Shown here: one piece after another, positions 10,114 through 19,685 of the stretch
Position numbering within the stretch: the first letter of the stretch is position 1
How the letters are laid out: each line of letters starts with the position of its first letter
NCBI RefSeq assembly: GCF_000712035.1
Contig: NZ_KL544008.1
Location: 590,544 to 654,543, forward strand
Length of the DNA: 64,000 nucleotides
Source of the DNA: Salinicoccus luteus DSM 17002
Lineage (GTDB): Bacteria; Bacillota; Bacilli; Staphylococcales; Salinicoccaceae
Reading direction: 5' to 3'
The notes under the pieces: model-generated
Seen by the model: the letters and a program-made list of their open reading frames with translations, nothing else
Database searches by the model: none
What the model was told of the DNA's origin: nothing
Position numbers and translations under genes: made by a program

Positions 10114-11871
10114 ATGAGAAAATATGCAACGGAAATTACAGAAGAAATGACAGGTGAAAAGGTCCATCTGAAAGGATGGGTGCAGAAAAGACGTGACCTG
10201 GGCGGCCTGATTTTCATCGACCTCAGGGACCGTTCCGGCGTCATGCAGGTCGTCTTCAACCCGGAAGTATCCGAAGCGGCCCTCGAAACCGCGGAACGCA
10301 TCCGCTCCGAATATGTCATAGCTGTAACGGGTGAAGTGCTTCAGAGGGACCCATCCCAATACAATGACAACATTTCAACAGGGAAGATCGAAGTGCTGGT
10401 CGACGAAGTGGAGGTGCTGTCAAAAGCCGATACACCACCGTTCCAGATCATGGATGAGTCGATTGCTGAAGACATCCGCCTCAAATACCGATACCTCGAC
10501 CTCAGGAAGCCGAAGCTGCAGAACATCCTGAAGCTGAGGCATCAGCTCAACCGCAGCATCAGGAACTTCCTGGACAATGAAACGTTCATCGACATCGAGA
10601 CTCCCGTCCTATCCAAGTCGACACCGGAAGGGGCCCGGGACTACCTTGTCCCTTCCCGTGTACATGAAGGGGAGTTCTATGCCCTGCCGCAGTCGCCCCA
10701 GATATACAAGCAGCTTCTGATGCTCTCAGGCATGGAACGGTATTATCAGATTGTAAAGTGTTTCCGTGATGAGGATCTCCGGGCGGACAGACAGCCGGAA
10801 TTCACCCAGGTCGACATCGAGATGTCGTTTACAGACCAGGAGCAGATGATCGAGCTGAATGAACGAATGATCAAACAGGTAATGAAGGATGTCAAAGGAG
10901 TCGACATAAAAACGCCTCTGCCACGGATGACATATGCCCAGGCGATGGCTGAGTACGGTGTGGACAAGCCGGATACACGGTTCGAACTCAAACTCAATGA
11001 CCTGAGCGATTTCAGCAGATCCGTCGACTTCAAAGTCTTCCGTTCCGCTGTTGAGAACGGAGGCATGGTCAAGGCGATCGTCGTCAAGGGCGAAGAGAGC
11101 CGCTTCTCCAGAAAGGATATCGACAAGCTTGAGACCTACGTGAAGACTTACGGGGCGAAGGGGCTGGCATGGCTCAAAGTGAAGGAAGATGACCTGAATG
11201 GGCCGATTGCAAAATTCTTCAGCGAAGACAACCGACGGGATCTATTTGAGACTCTCTCGCTTGAGAATGGGGACCTCATCCTTTTCGTAGCGGATACGGA
11301 AAAAGTCGTCCATGCATCACTCGGCAACTTGAGGAACAAGCTGGCAAAAGACCTAGACCTCATACCGGAGGACCAGTTCAACTTCCTATGGGTGACCGAC
11401 TGGCCGCTGTTCGAATATGATGAAGAGGCAGGCCGCTATTTTGCCGCCCACCATCCATTCACTTCCCCTAAAGCGGAAGATGTCGAGAAGCTGGAAACTG
11501 CACCGGAGGAAGTCATTGCCAATGCATATGACATCGTTCTGAACGGATACGAACTGGGCGGCGGCTCCGTCCGCATCCATGATGCAGAGACACAGGAGAA
11601 GATGTTCCGGGCGCTTGGTTTCACAAATGAGGAACGGGATGAACAGTTCGGATTCCTGCTTGAGGCATTCAAATATGGCGCTCCGCCACACGGTGGCATC
11701 GCCTATGGATTCGACCGCTTCGTCATGCTGCTTGCCGGCACGGACAACATCCGTGACGTCATCGCATTCCCGAAAACTGCCAGCGCCGGAGATCTGATGA
11801 TGAATGCACCTTCGAAAGTTTCGGAGGCGCAGCTCAAGGAACTGCACATTGAGGTAGACATCGAGGAATAG
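10114..11871 (+). CDS. aspS: Aspartyl-tRNA synthetase
   Basis: Class II synthetase charging tRNA-Asp. 585 residues, the bacterial length with N-terminal OB fold and inserted GAD domain. Motif 2 [16 protein letters not shown] and motif 3 [12 protein letters not shown] are seen. ATG 10114 has AGGAG at 10101-10105, inside the end of hisS; in-frame TTG 10108 is less likely. Whether it is discriminating or also charges tRNA-Asn cannot be told from sequence inspection. Second gene of the T-box operon; its own tRNA is the probable effector of that T-box. Confidence 0.97.
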   Translation: MRKYATEITEEMTGEKVHLKGWVQKRRDLGGLIFIDLRDRSGVMQVVFNPEVSEAALETAERIRSEYVIAVTGEVLQRDPSQYNDNISTGKIEVLVDEVEVLSKADTPPFQIMDESIAEDIRLKYRYLDLRKPKLQNILKLRHQLNRSIRNFLDNETFIDIETPVLSKSTPEGARDYLVPSRVHEGEFYALPQSPQIYKQLLMLSGMERYYQIVKCFRDEDLRADRQPEFTQVDIEMSFTDQEQMIELNERMIKQVMKDVKGVDIKTPLPRMTYAQAMAEYGVDKPDTRFELKLNDLSDFSRSVDFKVFRSAVENGGMVKAIVVKGEESRFSRKDIDKLETYVKTYGAKGLAWLKVKEDDLNGPIAKFFSEDNRRDLFETLSLENGDLILFVADTEKVVHASLGNLRNKLAKDLDLIPEDQFNFLWVTDWPLFEYDEEAGRYFAAHHPFTSPKAEDVEKLETAPEEVIANAYDIVLNGYELGGGSVRIHDAETQEKMFRALGFTNEERDEQFGFLLEAFKYGAPPHGGIAYGFDRFVMLLAGTDNIRDVIAFPKTASAGDLMMNAPSKVSEAQLKELHIEVDIEE

Positions 11872-11876
11872 AAGAA

Positions 11877-11950
11877 CCTCCCTATAAGGGAGGCCGAAAT
11901 CCTTCCCATGAGGGAGTGAAAAGACTTGCAGTCCCCGGGGAGGTGCGTCT
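11877..11950 (+). other. Series of three small hairpins downstream of aspS
   Basis: Hairpin 1: CCTCCCT/AGGGAGG (11877-11883/11887-11893, loop ATA). Hairpin 2: TTCCC/GGGAG (11903-11907/11912-11916). Hairpin 3: AGAC and GCA pairing with TGC and GTCT around a CCCCGGGG tip (11922-11950). None is followed by a T tract. They could stabilise the 3' end of the hisS-aspS mRNA or belong to an unrecognised small RNA. From 11951 to about 12030 I see no gene, only an AT-rich stretch leading to the 6S RNA promoter region. Confidence 0.45.
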
Positions 11951-12070
11951 CAAAGTGAGGTTGCGGATATGGACGATGCCGATGATATGTGCCAAATTTA
12001 TCAGGATAAAAAAGGTACATATTACTATCTTTTTTTGGAGACGTATGCTATTATATTGGTAATAGGAATA

Positions 12071-12250
12071 TCTGAGAAGTGCGTGATGTGTTGAATTATA
12101 TTTTGACCTAACACCTTTTTAATCGGGAGCCTGATAGGTTTTCCTATGAAAAACAAGCCTGCTTGACAGGACGTTTGGAGTAGGGAACAAGGCACCCACC
12201 TGCACTTAGCAGGCCAAAATAATCAACAATAACACACGGCTTTAGCTCGG
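12071..12250 (+). ncRNA. ssrS: 6S RNA
   Basis: Non-coding RNA that binds the SigA-RNA polymerase holoenzyme as a promoter mimic. It lies between aspS and rarA, the position of 6S-1 RNA in Bacillus and of 6S RNA in staphylococci. GTTGAATTAT near 12090-12099 pairs (one bulged A) with ATAATCAAC at 12219-12227, and outer GTG/CAC segments extend the closing stem, leaving long imperfect arms with a central bubble. The 3' strand has the GGAACAAGGCA segment (12184-12194), also found in Bacillus 6S-1. A TGCTATTAT extended -10 element lies at about 12047-12055. Exact ends are estimates. Confidence 0.82.
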
Positions 12251-12258
12251 ATATTCCG

Positions 12259-12298
12259 AATAAGTACCGAATTGCAATAATTCGGTGCTTATTTTTTT
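12259..12298 (+). terminator. Terminator of 6S RNA
   Basis: Fifteen-bp stem (12259-12273 / 12279-12293, one G-T pair) with loop GCAAT and a T tract to 12298. It overlaps the end of the minus-strand rarA, where it lacks a proper U tract. Confidence 0.85.
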
Positions 12299-13565
12299 AT
12301 AGTTTTTTAAGCTTATCGTAAATGTCGGCAAGCTGTTTTTCATACTTGGAGACATCCGATGTCTGATAGTAGGCGGCATTTTTGAGGGGGTCGGGGAGAT
12401 ACTGCTGCCTGACCACATGGTTCGGATAGTTGTGTGGATATTTGTAGCCGATGCCATTTCCAAGCTTTTCTGCACTTTTGTAGTGGCTGTCCTTAAGATG
12501 CTTCGGAATGGCGCCTGTCTTCTTTTTCCGTATGTCGGACAGTGCACCATCGATGCTTTTGATGGCGCTGTTCGATTTCGGTGACAGGGAGAGCTCGATG
12601 ACGGCCTGTGACAGGGGGATGCGTGCTTCCGGAAAGCCGAGGCGTTCGGCCGAGATGATGGCATCCAGTGTCCGTGAGGCAAGCTGTGGATTGGCAAGGC
12701 CAATATCCTCATAGCTGATAACGAGCAGGCGTCTTGCGATGGTGACAAGATCACCTGCTTCGACGAGTCGGGCGAGATAGTGGAGGGCTGCATCCACATC
12801 ACTGCCTCGAATGGATTTCTGGAAGGCGCTCATGACGTCATAGTGCTGGTCACCGTCCTTGTCATACAGGAGATCCGACTTCTGCATGCATGCTTTGGCA
12901 TCCTCAATGCCGATGACCGTGACCCCCTGTGGATTCTTTTCGGTACTCAGTGCAGCGAGTTCCAGGGCATTCAGTGCACTTCTCACATCCCCCTGGCTGG
13001 TATGGGAAAGGTAGCCGATCGCCTCATCTGAAATTTCAAGATCCATATCGCCAAGGCCGCGCGACTCATCCCTGATGGCCCGTTCAAGGGCTTCTTTGAC
13101 ATCATCCGGATCAAGCAGGTCCAGTTCAAATATCTGGCACCGGCTCCGTATGGCCGGATTGATGGCATGATACGGATTGGAGGTCGTCGCCCCGATCAGG
13201 ATGATGTTTCCATTTTCGAGATGGGGCAGCAGGAAGTCCTGCTTCGCCTTGTCCAGACGGTGGATCTCATCCAGCAGCAGAATGACGCTGCCGCTCATCT
13301 TTCCCTCTTCGGCAACCGCCTGCATGTCCTTCTTTGTATTCGTCACTGCATTGAGTGTCCTGAACTTGTAGTTCGTGGAGCCGGCAATGGCGCTGGCTAT
13401 ACTCGTCTTGCCGATGCCGGGCGGGCCATAGAGGATCATGGAGGACAGCCTTCTGGCTTTGACCATCCTTCTGATGATGCTGTTTTCACCGACAAGGTGC
13501 GCCTGTCCGAGTATCTCATCGATCGACTTCGGGCGCATCCTGTAGCTTAATGGTTGAGTAGACAT
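12297..13565 (-). CDS. rarA: Replication-associated recombination protein A (AAA+ ATPase)
   Basis: RarA/MgsA family clamp-loader-like ATPase acting at stalled replication forks. 422 residues. Walker [10 protein letters not shown] near residue 49 and Walker B LLDEIHRL near 97 are intact, followed by the sensor region, the MgsA C-terminal and tetramerisation domains. SD AGGTG precedes the ATG by about 7 nt. It is divergent from cymR across an 81-nt AT-rich spacer, and convergent with 6S RNA, as in staphylococci. Confidence 0.96.
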   Translation of the reverse strand: MSTQPLSYRMRPKSIDEILGQAHLVGENSIIRRMVKARRLSSMILYGPPGIGKTSIASAIAGSTNYKFRTLNAVTNTKKDMQAVAEEGKMSGSVILLLDEIHRLDKAKQDFLLPHLENGNIILIGATTSNPYHAINPAIRSRCQIFELDLLDPDDVKEALERAIRDESRGLGDMDLEISDEAIGYLSHTSQGDVRSALNALELAALSTEKNPQGVTVIGIEDAKACMQKSDLLYDKDGDQHYDVMSAFQKSIRGSDVDAALHYLARLVEAGDLVTIARRLLVISYEDIGLANPQLASRTLDAIISAERLGFPEARIPLSQAVIELSLSPKSNSAIKSIDGALSDIRKKKTGAIPKHLKDSHYKSAEKLGNGIGYKYPHNYPNHVVRQQYLPDPLKNAAYYQTSDVSKYEKQLADIYDKLKKL

Positions 13566-13646
13566 ATTTTCACCTGTTTCCGAGTTATGGTATATTTAAT
13601 AATACTATAATATAATTATAAATGAACTTAAACTACGAGGTGTTGT

Positions 13647-14063
13647 ATGAAGATCTCTACAAGAGGAAGATACGGACTCTATTTCATGCTGGCGTTGGCC
13701 AGGAATTACGGAGAGAGGAAACGAAGCGTCAAATCGGTAGCAGAGGAACGGGGCATCAGCGACCTCTATCTGGAACAGATAGTGGCGAATCTGAAAAAGG
13801 CGGAACTGGTCAAGAGTACACGTGGTGCGTACGGCGGCTATGAACTCAATCTCCCGCCGGACGAAATCACGGTCGGCAAGATATTCAGGACGCTCGAGGA
13901 GAACATCGTCGCGGTCGAGGGCGACGACAAGGACACGGACACTGAACGGTATCTCTGGGGGCGCATCAGGGATGCGCTGAGGGATGTGCTCGACCATACC
14001 TCCCTCCAGGACATGCTGAACCATGATGAGGATGAAGTCGACGACTATATGTTCTATATATAA
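13647..14063 (+). CDS. cymR: Rrf2-family regulator, CymR-type master repressor of cysteine metabolism
   Basis: 138 residues. N-terminal winged helix (MKISTRGRYGLYFML ... YLEQIVANLKKAELV) followed by RGAYGGYELN, the CymR signature. No cysteine occurs anywhere, so it cannot hold an iron-sulfur cluster as IscR or NsrR do; this fits CymR, which in Bacillus senses cysteine status through O-acetylserine (thiol)-lyase CysK. ATG 13647 has GAGGTG 8 nt upstream. TATAAT at 13606-13611 is a good -10. Gene order rarA-cymR is as in Staphylococcus. Confidence 0.93.
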   Translation: MKISTRGRYGLYFMLALARNYGERKRSVKSVAEERGISDLYLEQIVANLKKAELVKSTRGAYGGYELNLPPDEITVGKIFRTLEENIVAVEGDDKDTDTERYLWGRIRDALRDVLDHTSLQDMLNHDEDEVDDYMFYI

Positions 14064-14097
14064 AAAACTTGGAGATCATATGATCTCCAAGTTTTTT
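14062..14097. terminator. Bidirectional terminator between cymR and ubiB-like gene
   Basis: Perfect 36-nt palindrome centred on CATATG with A and T runs on its two flanks, serving cymR on the plus strand and the convergent kinase gene on the minus strand. Confidence 0.92.
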
Positions 14098-15779
14098 TAG
14101 AATCTCCCCGATCGGAATATCGAATAGATCATGCCGATGAACATGATGAGGGCTACGACGGAGCCGATTTCCACTGCCGGTATGCTCAGAATCACTGTCG
14201 ACTGGTCGGATAGGGCGGAGCTGATGATCAGTCCGACCATGATGATGCTGAAGGACAGCAGTACGATGCTGAAGGACAGCCTGTTGCCCAGACGGTCCAG
14301 CCGCCTCATGAATTGTTCGCTGCGGCGCATCTCCAGTTCGACGGGCACCTTCTTATCCTTCAGGCCTTTTGAAAATTCATGGAGGTTGTTGGAGGTGTCC
14401 CTCAGATCATCGCTGAAATCGAGCCACTGATGCCATGCCCGGTCTGAAATGTTCCTTGGATTGTAGCGTTCCTTCAGCAGCTGCCTGCCGAACGGTTCGG
14501 CCACATCGACGATGCTGAAATCGGGATCCAGCTGGCGCACGATGCTCTCCAGTGTAAGGATCGTCTTGCCGAGCATGGTGAAGTCCGTCGGCAGTTTTAT
14601 GCGGTGCGTATTGGCAATGTCAAAAATATCCTGCACCGCCTCACCAAGGTTCATGCGGCTGAGCGGTATATCATAGTATTTGTCGCGGAGCAGCTCGGCA
14701 TCCTTCTTCAGTGCCTTCATATCGACCTCGTCAGGAACGACACCCATCCGGGTGATTGCCCTGACGACACCGTCCGCATCCTTCCGCATCATGGCAATCA
14801 GAAGCGAGCCGAAATTGGCCTTCATCTCCTTTGTCATCTTGCCGACCATGCCGAAATCCATGAAGCCGATGATCTCATCCTCCATTATGGTGATGTTGCC
14901 GGGGTGCGGATCGCCATGGAAGAAGCCTTCAATCAGTATCTGATGGAAGATGGCATGGGTGAGCCGCTCGGCCAGGCGTTCCCTGGAATATCCTTTTTCA
15001 TCGATGGCGTCAAGGTCGTTGATGCCTATGCCATTGATATGTTCCAGTACAAGGACGTTCTTTGTCGTCACTTCCCAGAATACTTCGGGAATATGGACGG
15101 TCGCATCATCAGCGAACTGCTTGCCGATCTTTTCTGCATTTCTCGCCTCTATCGTATAATCCAGCTCATCGATGATTGCCCTCGTGAATTCTTCGATCAT
15201 GTCCCTCAGCTGGTACTGCCGGGCCCATTCCAGTCTTGATTCGGCCATCATTGCCAGGTTATGGAGGATTTCGAGGTCATTCCGCACAATCTTTTCGATG
15301 TTCGGACGCTGCACTTTGACGGCGACCGCTTCCCCCGTGACGAGCACACCTCTGTGGACCTGGCCGATGGAGGCGGAGCCGATCGGTTCGGTCTCCAAAG
15401 TTTCGAAGATGTCTTCAATCTGGACACCGAGTGATTCCTCGATGATCTCCTCCACCTGATCGTAGGGGAATGGGGGGACATGGCTTTGGAGTTTCGACAA
15501 TTCATTTATGATGTCTTCAGGCACCAGGTCGGGCCGGGTGCTTGCCACCTGGCCGATTTTGACGAAGGTCGGGCCCATCTCTTCGAGGAAGAGCCGGATG
15601 CGTTCCCCACGCGTCTTTTCAACGTGCTCCCTGTCCTGCTTCAGAAGAATCCGTTTCGGTAGGGAAAGCACTTCATCCAGTCCCAGCTCCTCGACGATAT
15701 AGCCGAAGCCGCTCTTCGAGAAGGCGAGGGCGATTTCCCTGTACCTTTTTATATGCTGCAGTCTTTTTTCAAATATCAT
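14097..15779 (-). CDS. UbiB/AarF/ABC1-family atypical kinase
   Basis: Protein-kinase-like ATPase family tied to quinone-lipid handling in bacteria and mitochondria; the substrate is generally unknown. The signature KIGQ (VKIGQVASTRPDLVP), ATP-site lysine in AVKVQRP, catalytic loop FFHGDPHPGN and metal-binding FMDFG are all intact. Two helices at the C-terminus (ILLSFSIIMVGLIISSAL and a second before IFRSGRF) anchor it. I prefer ATG 15779 (560 aa) because GGGAGGGG lies about 4 nt upstream; the longer frame from 15839 has no clear SD. It sits 81 nt downstream of the aspartokinase on the same strand. Firmicutes use menaquinone, so a ubiquinone role is not implied. Confidence 0.88.
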   Translation of the reverse strand: MIFEKRLQHIKRYREIALAFSKSGFGYIVEELGLDEVLSLPKRILLKQDREHVEKTRGERIRLFLEEMGPTFVKIGQVASTRPDLVPEDIINELSKLQSHVPPFPYDQVEEIIEESLGVQIEDIFETLETEPIGSASIGQVHRGVLVTGEAVAVKVQRPNIEKIVRNDLEILHNLAMMAESRLEWARQYQLRDMIEEFTRAIIDELDYTIEARNAEKIGKQFADDATVHIPEVFWEVTTKNVLVLEHINGIGINDLDAIDEKGYSRERLAERLTHAIFHQILIEGFFHGDPHPGNITIMEDEIIGFMDFGMVGKMTKEMKANFGSLLIAMMRKDADGVVRAITRMGVVPDEVDMKALKKDAELLRDKYYDIPLSRMNLGEAVQDIFDIANTHRIKLPTDFTMLGKTILTLESIVRQLDPDFSIVDVAEPFGRQLLKERYNPRNISDRAWHQWLDFSDDLRDTSNNLHEFSKGLKDKKVPVELEMRRSEQFMRRLDRLGNRLSFSIVLLSFSIIMVGLIISSALSDQSTVILSIPAVEIGSVVALIMFIGMIYSIFRSGRF

Positions 15780-15860
15780 TCTGCCCCTCCCATGTTCCAG
15801 TATCTCTTCATACCAGTATACCCTGTGAGAGAGAATCATTCATCCATTTGAATGCCAAAA

Positions 15861-17228
15861 TCACACTTTCACTTCTTTGAAATAGTTGCTGTAGATGGCA
15901 CGGAGCGCCTTTTCCTCATCTTTCAGGGCAATCGCAAACATCATGCTGATTTCGGATGCACCCTGGTTGATCATGCTGATGTTGACACCATTATCGCTCA
16001 GCGCAGTCGTCGTCTTGGTTGCGATGCCGATATGCTCCTTCATGCCCTCGCCGACGATGACAAGAAGCACCAGGTCCTCCTCCACATACATGGATTCCGG
16101 CTCGAGCTTGTCGTTGATGTCCGCCATGACCTCTTCGAGCTTCGTGTTGCCTTCAAACTGTCTGGATCTGAGTATGATGGAGAGATTGTCGATGCCGGAC
16201 GGGATGTGCTCATAGGACAGGCAGTGGTCTTCTAGTATCTGCAGCAGCCGTCTCGTGAAACCGATCTCCCGGTTCATCAGGTATTTGTTCATGGTGATTG
16301 AAGTGAAGCCTTCATCACAGCTGATTCCGATGACCGGCATTTCAGGGATGAATTCCCGTTCTGCAACTATTTTCGTCCCTTCGACGTCCGGGTCGTTCGT
16401 GTTTCTGATCATGATAGGAATCTTTTTCTTGTATACCGGGGCAAGCGCCTCGTCATGGAAGACACCGAACCCTGCATAGGAGAGCTCCCGCATCTCCCGG
16501 TAAGTGATTTCCTTGATGGCATGCGGATTGTCGATGAGCCCCGGGTGGGCGGAGTAGATAAAGCTCACATCTGTAAAGTTTTCATACAGCTCGGCTTCGA
16601 CGCCCCTTGCTACAATGGCACCCGTAATGTCCGAGCCGCCTCTTGGGAAGGTGACGATCTGGTCGTTTTCAGAATAGCCGAAGAAGCCGGGAATGACGAT
16701 GACACGCGGAGAATCCTTCAGCCTGTTCAGCTGATCGTAGGATGACTCGATCAGCTGGGCATTGGAAGGTTCATCCGTGACCAGTATGCCTGCTTCCTTC
16801 GGTGACATGTACTCCGCCGCCACACCGATCATATTCAGGTGGGCACTCAAAAGCTGCGCATTGAAGTCCTCCCCGCAGGATTTCAATGCATCGAGCAGAC
16901 GGTCCTCCTCCTCGATGGTATCAAGGTAGGCATTCAGGGTGGCCCTGTATCGGCCGAGCAGGTTATGGTCGATTCCGAGGTCGTTGATAATGGAAGAAAA
17001 CCTCTCGATGATACGGTCGATTGCCTCCCTGGTATCAAAGCCGGCCGTCTTGTTGGCATGCAGGGCGATCAGCATGTCCGTGACCTTCGTATCCTCACTG
17101 AACCGTTTGCCTGGTGCCGAGACGACAGCAATCCGCCGTTCGGAATCACTTTTAATTATATTGGCCACTTTTCTGACCTGATGGGAATCGCTTAGGGAAC
17201 TGCCTCCAAACTTCACTACTTTCATCAT
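15861..17228 (-). CDS. Aspartate kinase (monofunctional)
   Basis: Phosphorylates aspartate in the first step toward threonine, methionine and lysine. 455 residues. KFGGSSLSD at the N-terminus is the kinase signature; two ACT regions occupy the last third (around AVIGISCDEGF-type and LVLLVIVGEG motifs), implying amino acid feedback. Start ATG 17228 follows GAGGTG by about 5 nt; a second ATG at 17225 is adjacent. It is divergent from hom-thrC-thrB, so it is likely the threonine-pathway isoenzyme, as in S. aureus where a stand-alone aspartokinase neighbours hom. Which amino acid inhibits it cannot be read from the sequence. Confidence 0.93.
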   Translation of the reverse strand: MMKVVKFGGSSLSDSHQVRKVANIIKSDSERRIAVVSAPGKRFSEDTKVTDMLIALHANKTAGFDTREAIDRIIERFSSIINDLGIDHNLLGRYRATLNAYLDTIEEEDRLLDALKSCGEDFNAQLLSAHLNMIGVAAEYMSPKEAGILVTDEPSNAQLIESSYDQLNRLKDSPRVIVIPGFFGYSENDQIVTFPRGGSDITGAIVARGVEAELYENFTDVSFIYSAHPGLIDNPHAIKEITYREMRELSYAGFGVFHDEALAPVYKKKIPIMIRNTNDPDVEGTKIVAEREFIPEMPVIGISCDEGFTSITMNKYLMNREIGFTRRLLQILEDHCLSYEHIPSGIDNLSIILRSRQFEGNTKLEEVMADINDKLEPESMYVEEDLVLLVIVGEGMKEHIGIATKTTTALSDNGVNISMINQGASEISMMFAIALKDEEKALRAIYSNYFKEVKV

Positions 17229-17380
17229 CTCACACCTCTGTCTTCGGAATTTTAAAAACAATATTACATCAAATATTAAAACTTGTGTACCTTTTTTTAA
17301 ATTATTTCTTGAATTTTTGAACTTTTCTCTCTAATATATAATCTTATACGATGAAAAGATAACAGGAGGTTGTTTGCGAT
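17229..17380. promoter_or_regulatory. Divergent promoter region, aspartokinase / hom
   Basis: A 152-nt spacer, very AT-rich against its surroundings, must hold both promoters. TATAAT at 17337-17342 is a -10 candidate for hom, with TTGAAC at 17317-17322 at a short 14-nt spacing. AATTTTAAAAACAAT (17248-17262) differs from the CodY consensus at four of 15 positions. No riboswitch or T-box motif is seen. Confidence 0.4.
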
Positions 17381-18598
17381 ATGAATTTGGCAATACTTGG
17401 TATGGGTACGGTCGGCTGTGGAGTCGTGGAAGTACTCTCAATGAATAAAAGCAAGATCACAGGACTCATAGGTGAAGATGTAACGATCAGTCATGTGTTC
17501 GTCAACAACATCCATAAGGAACGGGATGTCGACCTGAAGGATGCGAAGCTGACGGATAACATTGAGGACCTGTATGGGGCCGATGACATAGATGCCGTAA
17601 TCGAAGTGATGGGCGGCATGGAGGATACGCGGGATATTCTGAAGAAATTCCTGGAAAAAGGAATCCACGTCATCAGTGCGAACAAGGATATGCTTGCCAA
17701 ATATATCGATGAACTGACCGAGGTGGCGAACGCACATGATGCGCGGCTGCTGTATGAAGCGAGCGTGGCGGGCGGCATCCCGATCCTGCACGCCATCGAG
17801 CATGGTCTGAATGCCAACGAGATACATAAGGTCATGGGCATCCTGAACGGAACGACGAATTACATCCTGTCCAAAATGACGAATGACGGCTGGGATTATG
17901 AGAAGGCATTGAAGGAATCACAGGAGAAGGGGTATGCTGAAGCGGATCCCACAAATGATGTGGGCGGTTTCGATGCCCAGCGGAAGATCGTCCTCCTGTC
18001 CCGGCTGGCCTACGACCGCAAGGTCGATATTGAGGAGGTTCCGGTTACAGGCATCAGCAATGTTGAACTGAAGGATATAGAGACCGCCAAGAAGGAAGGG
18101 CTCATACTGAAGCTTGTAGGCAAAAGTGAATTTGATGGTCAGGGCCTGTCGGTTGAAGTGGCACCCGTGTTCCTGCCGGCGGACCATCAGCTGTCTTCGG
18201 TCGCCTATGAAAAGAATGCCGTATATGTAAATGGCAACGCGGTCGGGGAAACGATGTTCTACGGCCCTGGTGCCGGCGGGCCGGAAACGGCATCTGCCAT
18301 CGTGTCTGACTTGATCAACTGCTGGCGCAATGCAGGCAGGAAGCAGTTCAATCTGACGCCGCAGCAGACGGCGTCCGTAAAGCCATCGCAGTCGAGCAAT
18401 AAGTATTTCATCCGTTTCAATGCAGCTGAAGCGGACGTAAAGGCCCATCTCGCTGGCCTCAATGTCGAGTACAGCGTAGTGGATGCGGATTCCGGGACGA
18501 CGGTGGTTACATCACCAATCGACCCGGAACAGCTTGAAAAACTGAAGCAAAACCGGGAATACCGCATCGAGTCAATATATCAGGTGGAAGGAGATTGA
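17381..18598 (+). CDS. hom: Homoserine dehydrogenase
   Basis: NAD(P)H-dependent reduction of aspartate semialdehyde to homoserine. 405 residues, somewhat shorter than the 426-433 usual in S. aureus and B. subtilis. Rossmann motif [10 protein letters not shown] at residues 6-15, catalytic region [11 protein letters not shown] near 155 and the glycine-rich GPGAGG near 295. The C-terminal part (from about 340) is a shortened ACT-like domain. Strong SD AGGAGG at 17362-17367 (14 nt before the ATG is long, but no better site exists). First gene of hom-thrC-thrB; thrC begins 4 nt after its stop. Confidence 0.95.
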   Translation: MNLAILGMGTVGCGVVEVLSMNKSKITGLIGEDVTISHVFVNNIHKERDVDLKDAKLTDNIEDLYGADDIDAVIEVMGGMEDTRDILKKFLEKGIHVISANKDMLAKYIDELTEVANAHDARLLYEASVAGGIPILHAIEHGLNANEIHKVMGILNGTTNYILSKMTNDGWDYEKALKESQEKGYAEADPTNDVGGFDAQRKIVLLSRLAYDRKVDIEEVPVTGISNVELKDIETAKKEGLILKLVGKSEFDGQGLSVEVAPVFLPADHQLSSVAYEKNAVYVNGNAVGETMFYGPGAGGPETASAIVSDLINCWRNAGRKQFNLTPQQTASVKPSQSSNKYFIRFNAAEADVKAHLAGLNVEYSVVDADSGTTVVTSPIDPEQLEKLKQNREYRIESIYQVEGD

Positions 18599-18602
18599 TA
18601 GC

Positions 18603-19685
18603 ATGGCAAATTGGCAAGGTTTAATCAAAGAATACAGTGCGCTGCTCCCAGTAAACGAAGAGACGCCGAAACTGACGCTGCATGAGGGGGACACTCCGCT
18701 TATACGCCTTGATACCCTGAGTGAAAAATATGAAGCGGACCTCTACGCAAAGGTTGAAGGGGCCAACCCGACCGGTTCATTCAAGGATCGCGGCATGGTC
18801 ATGGCCGTGGCCAAGGCGAAGGAGGAGGGGGCGCATACGGTCATCTGCGCATCGACCGGCAATACCTCCGCTTCTGCTGCAGCCTATGCCTCACGGGCTG
18901 GCCTCAATACCATCGTCGTCATTCCGGAGGGCAAGATCGCTCTTGGGAAACTTGCCCAGGCGATGATGTACGGGGCGAAGATCGTATCCATCGAGGGGAA
19001 CTTCGATGAGGCGCTCAAGATCGTCCGCCGGATCGCCGAGGAGAAGGATGACATCACGCTCGTCAACTCGGTCAATCCATACAGGCTCGAAGGCCAGAAG
19101 ACGGCAGCGTTTGAAATCGTCGATGTGCTCGGCAAGGCGCCGGACTACCTCACGATACCCGTCGGGAATGCAGGCAACATTTCCGCCTATTGGAAAGGGT
19201 TCAAGGAGTATGATGAAAAGAAATCATGCGGACTGCCGAAGATGCTCGGTTTTGAAGCGGAAGGGGCGGCGGCCATCGTCAATGATGAAATCATCGCCCA
19301 GCCCGAGACGGTGGCCACTGCCATCCGGATCGGAAATCCTGCGAGCTGGTCGCTTGCGGTGGCGGCACGGGATGAATCCGGCGGTGCCATCGAAGCGGTC
19401 ACTGATGATGAGATCCTTGCTGCCTATGAACTGCTCGCGGGGACTGAAGGCATATTCGCAGAACCGGGCTCCAATGCAGGGGTTGCAGGACTGATCCGCT
19501 CACTTGAGAACGGCAAAATCGAAAAGGGATCCACAGTCGTGACTGTCCTCACTGGAAACGGCCTGAAAGACCCGGAAACTGCAATCGAACAGATTACACA
19601 GAAACCGAAGGTGCTGCCGAATGACGAAGACCAGATCATCGAATACATCGAAAGTATTTCCAAAGATGCCAGCCCATCAGTTTAA
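18603..19685 (+). CDS. thrC: Threonine synthase
   Basis: PLP enzyme converting O-phosphohomoserine to threonine. 360 residues, the length of the compact Gram-positive form. PLP lysine K61 in GSFKDRG, and the phosphate-binding loop in IPVGNAGN near 185. It overlaps thrB by about 20 nt, which suggests translational coupling. Confidence 0.96.
   Translation: MANWQGLIKEYSALLPVNEETPKLTLHEGDTPLIRLDTLSEKYEADLYAKVEGANPTGSFKDRGMVMAVAKAKEEGAHTVICASTGNTSASAAAYASRAGLNTIVVIPEGKIALGKLAQAMMYGAKIVSIEGNFDEALKIVRRIAEEKDDITLVNSVNPYRLEGQKTAAFEIVDVLGKAPDYLTIPVGNAGNISAYWKGFKEYDEKKSCGLPKMLGFEAEGAAAIVNDEIIAQPETVATAIRIGNPASWSLAVAARDESGGAIEAVTDDEILAAYELLAGTEGIFAEPGSNAGVAGLIRSLENGKIEKGSTVVTVLTGNGLKDPETAIEQITQKPKVLPNDEDQIIEYIESISKDASPSV

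Noticed and set aside
12001-12036. A-run/T-run around 12008-12036 as a terminator for aspS
   Set aside because: The potential stem is mostly A-T with mismatches and a large loop; too weak to call.
15828-15860. CATTCA/TGAATG inverted repeat between aspartokinase and the UbiB-like gene as a terminator
   Set aside because: Six-base arms with no U tract on the minus strand; unlikely to stop transcription.
17229-17380. Lysine riboswitch or T-box in front of aspartokinase or hom
   Set aside because: The spacer is too short to hold either for both genes, and no T-box core or lysine-riboswitch motifs are visible.
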